DNA of 64,000 nt from Fulvia fulva. Taxonomy: Eukaryota > Ascomycota > Dothideomycetes > Mycosphaerellales > Mycosphaerellaceae. Shown here piece by piece: positions 56,870 through 64,000 of the stretch. The notes under the pieces were generated by a model. That model was not told the DNA's origin and did not search any database. It worked only from the letters and a program-made list of their open reading frames with translations. The DNA lies in contig NC_063013.1 of the NCBI RefSeq assembly GCF_020509005.1, positions 6,820,001-6,884,000 on the forward strand, in the 5' to 3' direction. The translations under genes and the position numbers were made by a program. How positions within the stretch are numbered: position 1 is the stretch's first letter; each line of letters opens with the position of its first letter.

Positions 56870-59800
56870 AATGAGCCCGAGGCTACTTTATAATTTAGTA
56901 CTACGTTCTTGTTTTATACGAGCAATAGGTAGCCGAGTAGCCTAACTTAAGAGTACTATAGACTAATAACCCTAATTAATAATTCTTACGACCTAACTCT
57001 CTTAGCGCCGCTTTAGTAACTAGGCTTGCTCCTATAGTTTCTTCTTCGTTATCCGCTACCTCAGTCCCTTTAGGCGAGCGGTCTTAGCTACTACCTCGGC
57101 TTCTTAAAGCAGCTACTATAATAGGTCAGCTTGTCTAACCTCCGGGTCTACTAAGTCCGGTATATCTATATCTAAAAGGCTATTAGCCGCTTTAGGTTCG
57201 GCTATAACTTCGTCCGCTACGCTTGATCTAAGCAATATTCCCTAAGGTAGGGCTAACTCTTTTTCGTCGGCCTAGGGATAGAGCGTCGAGCTAAATACTT
57301 TAATCTCCCTAACCGGTATCTCCTACGGGACCTTAGCGGGTTAAGCTAGGGTAGGGATAGCTTCCTAAGGACTTTCTTGTTATAGAGGCTAACGATCTTC
57401 CTAAGTATCCTTCTCGAGTAGTAGGGAATATACCTAATCTTACTCCTCGCCTACTCTTCTTAACTTAATCTAATAAGATCGCCTTTAAGACCGAAGTACT
57501 TTAGCTAAAGTCTTTCGCTCGCTTCTTTTCCTCTAAGTATTCTTTATAACTCTAAGGTCTCGCTAAACTTACTCTAGTGAGTCAGCTTCTCTTCTTTAAC
57601 CTTCCTCTCCTACTAAGAACCCTCGCGCTCCTACGTAAGGTTAGCTACGTTCTTTCGTAGTCTAGAGTTCAACTTGTTTCTTTAACTACTTAGCCTCCGG
57701 TATAGTTAAAAGGTCCTTTAGATCAAGACTCGTGTCTTGACTAGTACCTAGAACTTCCTTAAGTTCTAGCTTATCTTCTAAAATACCGGACCTATCTAGA
57801 AGTCTCCTAGCTAGATACCGATACTAGAATTTAGCTAGATCCTTATATACGGCTAATATAAGCCTATTCCTATAAACGAGATGCCTTAGAATCCTACCCG
57901 TAGGGGTCTAAAGTATATACGTCCCTAGGAAGCTCGCTTTACGGATCTTATAGGGTCTAAAGTACTTAGGTTCTAGCTTACGCGGATCTAGGTTTATTAG
58001 TAAGACCTATTCTCCGACTTTACGTCTTAGCTATACCTCCGGCGGAAGTAACTTTAGACTTATTAGGTTCCTAGTCTAAGCTCGAGAAAGTAGTCTTTTA
58101 TTTACGAGCTAACGTATATAGCGGACACGGACGATACGCTTCCTATAGTCGTTTACTAAGCTATTCTTAGCTCGTAGCTCGTTCTCGTCTTCTAGGATTC
58201 GTAGGTATTAGCTATATATAAGGTAGAAGGGGCTAAGGTAGGTTATTATATACTAGTAGTATCTAGTATAGTAGATCGCTTTAGGTAGGAAGGTATCCTA
58301 TAGCCTAATATCGTTACCGATATATAGCTTTGTTAGTATCGATCCTAGTATACCGTTTAGGTTTTCTACCTTCCTATTCGTTATAGGATAATATAGGGAT
58401 ACTAGACGATAATTAGCCTTAAACTGCTTTATTAGGTAGCTTATAACCCTACTTAGGAAGTTCTTACTATTATCTAAGAGGAGCTCGCGGGGTGGCCCGT
58501 AGTCCTAATAGATTCTCTCGTATAGGAATACTATAGTTGCTTTAGTATCCGTACGCGGAACGGCCTAAGCGACTAGCTAACCCGTAGCGTAATCTATCGC
58601 CGTAATAATATACTCGTTTCCTAGTAGACTCTTCGGTAAAGGCCCTACGATATTAATCGCCTATCTCTTAAAGGGCCTAAGCTTATTGTTAACCTAGTAA
58701 AACCGCGGCTCACGTGTTTTAGGCTTATTAGGCTTCTTTTTCTACGTTAGCTAGTATCTAGGGTAGGATTCGATAAACTTTTGTACGTCCTTTCTTATAC
58801 TAGGCTACTAGGCTCTTATCTCGAGCTAACCTATTAGCCCGGGCGCCGTAAAGTATCCGTATCGCTAGTATACGTAGTTTACTAGATTAAGACGCTAGGT
58901 TAGTACGAGGAAAGGCGCTATTCCCTTATCGTCTAGAAGAACAAAGCCTAATCTAGGTTCCTTAGACTCGTCGATTAGTAGGAGTAGCTCGAATCCCTCT
59001 TCTCGTACCTTAATTAAGCTCTCGAGGTAGGGACCGTAAGTAAGTATCTATCCCGTCAACTTGAACTACCTTATTAGTTTAGGGAATAAGTCGGTCTCGT
59101 TAGCTTTGAATCTTATAGCTACGAGTTGCTTAACCGGCTAAGCTAGGTTAGTAGGTCCTTCTCCGATAAAGTTAGGCCGACGGGAGAGCGTATCGGGAAC
59201 GATCGCCTCTTCTCCCTTACGATATCTAATATCTAAGTTATATTACTAAAACTCTTTAGCCTATCGTACGATCCTCTTACTCTAGCCCTTAGTGCTATTA
59301 AGGTACCTAAGCGACTAGTAATCGGTTAGGATCGTAACCGTATAGCTATTTTCTACGTAGTTGTCCTAGGTTCGGAGGGCTTCCTTAATTACTAGGCCCT
59401 CCTTTTCGTAAACTAGGTAATTTAGCTCGGCTCCCTAAAGCTTCCTTCTAGAGAAGGCTATAGGGTATAGCTAGTTATTAGCTCCTATTTAATAGAGAGT
59501 AGCGCCTATAGCCTATTTAGATATATTAGTCTTAATTATAAAGGGCTTCTTAGGGTTAGGCGGGATTAGTATAGGCCCTAAGGTTAGCGCGAGCTTTAGG
59601 CTCTTAAAAGCGTATACGTACTAGGCGTTCTATCGTACTAGGCGACGCTTTTTCCGCCTAAGGGACTCGTCGCTTTCCTTAAGAAGATCTAAGAGGGGTA
59701 CTACGAGTTTTACGAAGCCCTTAATAAAGCGGCGGTAGTAGCCTACGAGGCTAAGGAACTACCTAATCTACTATATATTAGTAGGCGTAGACCAACTATT

Positions 59801-62650
59801 AATCGCGTCGATCTTGTCTTATAGTAGCCTAATCGAATTCTTCTCGATCTAATGCCCGTAGAAGGTGACTAACTTGACTCTAATATCGTACTTCTTAGGG
59901 GAGTAGAACAGTTTAGCTTTCTTTAGGCGGTCGAAGACCTCCTTTAGGTCTTTTTCGTACTATTCCTTAGAGTCTAAGAAGACTAGGATGTCGTCGAGGT
60001 ATACGACGACCTTCTTCTAAAGTAGGTCTCTTAGGATCTCGTTTATTATAGACTAAAACGAGGCTAGGGCGTTTATTAGCCTAAAGGGTATAACGAGGAA
60101 CTCGTACTTCCTATCCCTAGTATTAAACGTAGTCTTATACGTATCGGCTAAGTCGATTAGTAGCTACTAGTACCCTAAGACTAGGTCTAGTTTACTAAAG
60201 TATTTAGCCTTCGCGACCGTATCTAGGCATTCCTAGATACGTAGGAGGGGGAAGCCGTTTTTAGTAGTTACGGCGTTTAGGGCGCGATAGTCGATATATA
60301 TACGCTACTAGCCGTCTAGCTTAGGGACAAAGAGGACTAGGGATCCCTAGGGTAAGGACGAGACCTTAATTAGTCCGTAATTAAGGAGTATTTAGATCTA
60401 GCGAGCCTGTTCTCGAAGCTAACTAGGGTTTAGACGGTAAACGGGCTAGTTAATAGGTCGAGCGTTACTAGTAGGGATAGTATAGTCGAAAGCTCTCTTC
60501 CGTAGGAGTCTAGCCGGGAGCTAAGGTCTCTAGATCTCTAGGAAGAGATTAACTAACGTCTAGAAGACCTAGTTACCTACCTACGGGAGCTAAGACTCGT
60601 TGTCTAGGTCCCCTACTATAGCTATAAGGCGTTCGTATACCTTATCTAAGCCGTGTTCCTCGAAGTCGATATTAACTAGGGTATCGTCGGGGAGTCGCCT
60701 AAGCGAGTAGAAGAGCTAGGGTCCTTTATATCGTATAGCGAAGTCTACTAAATATATAGAATTAAACATTTCTAGCTCGCCTTCGTCGTCCTTTAGGTCG
60801 AACACCTTAGAGTACGACCTGATCGTATAGTACCGGCTACGCCGGTCCCGTAGTCTAGTAGAGCTAGACTACTAGTTTACGTTAGGGTTGACTTCCTAGA
60901 ACTACTTAAGGCCTAGGATAAGGTTAAATCCTTCTATATTAATAACTCTAGCGGGGACTATGTCCTACTAGGTACTAATCTAATATAGTAGAAGGACACC
61001 CTAAGTAGAAATAATCTCCTTACCGTTTAGGAGGACGATCCTTACTAGCGGTAAGTCCCTAAAAAGCGATCGAGAGAGTTACTTCGATTTTCGGACTAAG
61101 AGGTATACTTTAGAGGCTACGTAGTCTAGAGTAACCTTAGCCTAAACCTAATTAGGTCCTAGGTAGGCATCGATAGTAAAGAGCCCTCCGCCTATCGCTA
61201 TTAGCCTCTCTATCGTATAGTCGACCTCCTCTTTAGTCTCCGACTTAGGTTCTTTAGATAAAGATAATACTCTATCCTCTTCTACTTGTGTCTACTAAGC
61301 CTTACCCTTAGTAGCTAGGGTCGTCCTATCCTAGTAGGATTCTCTAGATAAGGGTATAGAGGCGTCTAAGAATCCTAAGTACGTCTACCTCGATTAAGAC
61401 GTCTTAGGCTCTATTTTTTAGCTTAGAGTAGTCGCGTACAAAGTGGCCTATCTTACTATAGTTATAGTATTCTTCTAAGCGTCCGGAGGGGCCTCTACGA
61501 TTACCTCGCCCGCGTCTACGTCCGCCGCGGCCTCTACTACGGCCTCTACCGCGCGCCGAGCTACCTAAGTCGCTCCGGAGAGCTATAAAGGCTTTAGTAT
61601 CTCTATCTATAAACTTCTCGACGGCTAATATTATTACGGCCAGCTTCTAGTCTCTTCCGCGGCTAAGATAGAGTCGCTAGTCGGCTATAATAGCCTACTA
61701 GAAGTAGACGCGGATATTCGTATTAGTCGCTTCGAAGTTACGATTGTCTAGTTTAGCTAGTATATCGGGCTTTAGGCCGGCTAAAAACTTATATAGGTAG
61801 GTAAAGTTATCTAGTAGGGGAGTTATACGGCTCCTAGTTAGCCTAAGCGACCTAATAAAGGTCCTAATACTCCTAGTTTAACGGGTAGTCTCCTACTTAC
61901 GCTAGATCTACTCCTAATAGTCTAGGTCGACTATAAAGTTAGAGATCTACGTAATTATGTCGTCGAAATCGCCGTGCCTAAGATAAGGGGGCTTTAGGCG
62001 CGTTTCTTCGATAGCTTTAAACTATAACTAGTTAAAGTCGCTACCGACGAAGCTACTAACGAGCTCTAGTTTCTCTAGGTCGGAAAGGCGTCGTTTAATA
62101 ATCTATTTCTTATTTAGGCTAATCTAGGCTCTAATAGACGATATCTAGTTAAGGCACTCGTCGTTCTAAGCGTTAGACTTTAGAACAGGGGGATCCCCTA
62201 TCCTAGGTGCCTTACCTCTACTAGCTAGCTCGTTATATAGGCCGAAGTTATCTTCGTCTAGGTAGTCCGCCCTATCTATCTCCGCGTCGCTATCGCGGTT
62301 AGGGCGGCGGTACGACCGAGTAGCTAGGGGTATAGCCTAAGTGGCCCTAAAAGTGTCGTTTAGGCTAGTAGGCTAAGCCGCGTAGTTATTGCCTAGGGCG
62401 CGACTATAGGCTAGGCCCTCTCCGACTAGATAAGTAGCGAAACCTTACTAATCCGGTAGGTAATAACCGCCTTAATTAGGGTATTAGTTAGTGTCCTCTA
62501 TACTAAAGGTTTAAGTAGCCCGCCCCGTTCGTAGGAGCTAAGATAAGGTTAGTAAGGTTACCTCACTTAGCTTTAGTACTAAGGTCCGACTGAGGCGTAA
62601 GTTAGAGACTTATAGCTTAGGAGATTTACTTATAGGCTAATTTAACCTAA
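56870..62650 (-). mobile_element. Minus-strand Ty3/gypsy element (gypsy-4), near complete
   Basis: All gypsy domains are found on the minus strand in order from right to left: gag, zinc knuckle, protease, RT, RNase H, integrase. LTR boundaries were not resolved, so both limits are approximate. The right end is also the end of the RIP block. Confidence 0.7.
57100..62500 (-). pseudogene. Gag-pol of gypsy-4, RIP-mutated
   Basis: Gag lies at about 61.5-62.5 kb, with an Arg/Gly-rich tail at 61490-61560. The zinc-knuckle relic EYYNYSKIGHFVRDY is at about 61430-61475, its three Cys positions now Tyr while the His is retained. Protease is at about 60.9-61.3 kb. RT has active site VVYLDDIL at about 59985-60015, and RNase H lies around 59.05-59.65 kb. 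The integrase core GNEYIITAIDYATG is at about 58565-58620. Frames carry many TAG stops. No chromodomain was recognised at the left end. Confidence 0.75.
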
Positions 62651-62670
62651 TAGAAAGGCTGAAAGGAAGG

Positions 62671-64000
62671 GAAGCTACTAGATGTGAGAACCTTGGCGAG
62701 TGTGAATCTGAGATACAGAAAAGCTACCTGAGAAAACTCTAAATACAAAGCTGAGCGCCAAGCCGGCGGTGTGTTCGGATAAGAACGTCACACCATAAGT
62801 CGTGCGCCGTCATGTGACTGGACCCTGAGCGGGACCTTCCGACAATGCACAATCGATCATTCTCGCTGAGACCTTCCACAGCGACAAAATCGTGTACACC
62901 CGAGCCACCCTCACCCAAAGTTCTGAGCTCGTATCCGATACGTGACACCACGATGGTGGTCAAGAGGACCTCGCGCCGGGCATCATTACCTCGCATCTGA
63001 CGATCGACGACAACCACTGCAGCGATGAGCGACGCGCGACTCCTCTTCCTCTGCGATTAGATTGCATATTCCGCTGCGGACGAATCGATGAGCGAATTGT
63101 CGCCAGTCAGAGGCAGAAACCGCTTGTACAGCCTCTTTCGATCTGCGACTACCCCCGGCATTGCACCCGAACCTCACTTCGTCTTATGTCGGAACGATGA
63201 GCAAGCGTTGCTCGATGTGGCATATGATTCGCAGATGCGAGAAGAGGTGGCACATAAATTAACCAAAAAGTATACCTCAGGTCGTGGTTGCTACAGATGA
63301 ATCTGCTGGATTAGGTACACAGACCTGGTGCCAGTCATGGAACGAGCATGCTGAGAGCCAACACAGCGAATGCCTTCGCTACAGACATGTAGCATCTACA
63401 GACTACAGGCAGGTCTCAGCAGAGGGTGCTATCGGCAAATACTCCTCGCGCCGGGCTTGGAACCTGTCGCTATCGCATCGACGCCATGAGCAGATGCGTG
63501 AAGGCTGAGCTTAGTCGGTCTTGTTCGCTGCCAGACCCGCCACTTTGACGCTGCCGGTAAGATTCAGTGTGGCACCCTCTTTGGATGTCACCAGTACAGG
63601 TACTTCGCGACCCCCGGACGAGCCGCAGACATGGTAGGGATCCCTGCGTTGGCCACGTTCCTCGTTCATCTCGTTCTCTCAAGCTCGTTGACGGCATCTG
63701 TCCAGCAATTCAAACCCGCAGCATGCTCCTATCCATATCGTTACACTAGCAAGTCTGCGCTCTCGACTGATTTGGCTGATGCTTGCCATTTTTTGCGAGG
63801 CTTATCACGATGTCGGGTTTGACTGTGGCCTCACCAACACAATCGGGTGCTTTCCATCCGGAGCAGGGTACCATCCGGTTCGTGCGCGGCTGTGATCATG
63901 CCGGGGCTGGGTGCTGACCTGTGATAATCCTACATATATGAGCGGCGCTGCCTTTGCGACTGGCCAATTCTCACTATCTCCACTAACAGCTCCGCTGCGG
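62671..64000. other. Right flank with normal composition, no gene recognised
   Basis: CpA and TpG return to ordinary frequency at about 62.67 kb. Only short frames exist (up to ~92 codons, minus strand 62739-63017), and none shows a recognisable domain, splice-linked continuation or start context. It may be the intergenic or decayed margin of a gene beyond the window. Confidence 0.5.

Larger units (their letters stand above)
9140..62670. repeat. RIP-mutated nested transposon block
   Basis: From about 9.14 kb to about 62.67 kb the sequence is dominated by TA, CTAG and TAG-rich strings. CpA and TpG are nearly absent over long stretches while CpG stays frequent. Outside the block both dinucleotides are common. 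This is the expected product of repeat-induced point mutation (C to T at CpA, seen as G to A at TpG on the other strand) acting on duplicated DNA in ascomycetes. All recognisable content is transposon-derived. The young LINE at 41056-45973 and the 3' half of the copia at 35389-40917 are exceptions with near-normal CpA/TpG. Confidence 0.92.

Noticed and set aside
9140..62670. Centromere call for the block
   Set aside because: RIPped nested retrotransposons are typical of fungal centromeres but equally of ordinary heterochromatic islands; sequence alone cannot decide.
62739..63017. 92-codon minus frame in the right flank as a possible gene
   Set aside because: No recognisable domain or splice-linked continuation; length is compatible with chance in GC-rich DNA.

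Overview
The window comes from a filamentous ascomycete, most likely a repeat-rich plant-associated type such as a Dothideomycete. The signs are short spliceosomal introns, a fungal-style NRPS/isopropylmalate gene set, Tad1-type LINEs, chromodomain Ty3/gypsy elements, Ty1/copia elements, a Fot1/pogo element, and a genome-defence mutation pattern (RIP). Species cannot be assigned from the sequence alone.

Left arm (1 to ~9.1 kb, normal base composition). A minus-strand NRPS fragment (end of a condensation domain plus start of an adenylation domain) runs off the left edge. Next come a 308-bp miniature LTR element with perfect 5-bp target duplications, a 2-isopropylmalate-synthase-like gene with frameshifts, an intact seven-exon LeuC-LeuD fusion dehydratase of the aconitase family (719 aa, one GC-AG intron), and a convergent alpha/beta-hydrolase of 380 aa. 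Together these look like the edge of a secondary-metabolite cluster in which isopropylmalate-pathway paralogues would lengthen an amino-acid precursor for the NRPS. A tRNA-like gene with a Pol III terminator and two small tandem repeats lie between the cluster and the repeat block.

Middle (~9.1 to ~62.7 kb). About 53 kb of almost nothing but nested transposable elements. Most are depleted of CpA/TpG and enriched in TpA while CpG is retained, the pattern of RIP acting on CpA. Traced elements, left to right: a copia LTR/PBS remnant; a gypsy-like LTR and gag fossil split by an internally deleted Fot1 element; a complete chromovirus-type gypsy (11931-19405); a minus gypsy split by a plus LINE, itself split by a minus LINE (both insertions proven by 13-bp target duplications); a plus copia with a large pol frame (35389-40917); a young, nearly unmutated Tad1 LINE (41056-45973, 11-bp target duplication) inside an older minus copia; a second complete minus copia (47024-52562); a minus gypsy gag/protease fragment; a 313-codon fossil reading frame of unknown family; and a large minus gypsy (~56.87-62.65 kb).

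Right arm (62.68-64 kb) returns to normal composition; no gene was recognised there. The block is layered in age. Old gypsy and LINE copies are saturated with C-to-T changes, the copias are intermediate, and the young LINE carries only four in-frame stops, all TAG. This gives a readable relative chronology of insertion and RIP.
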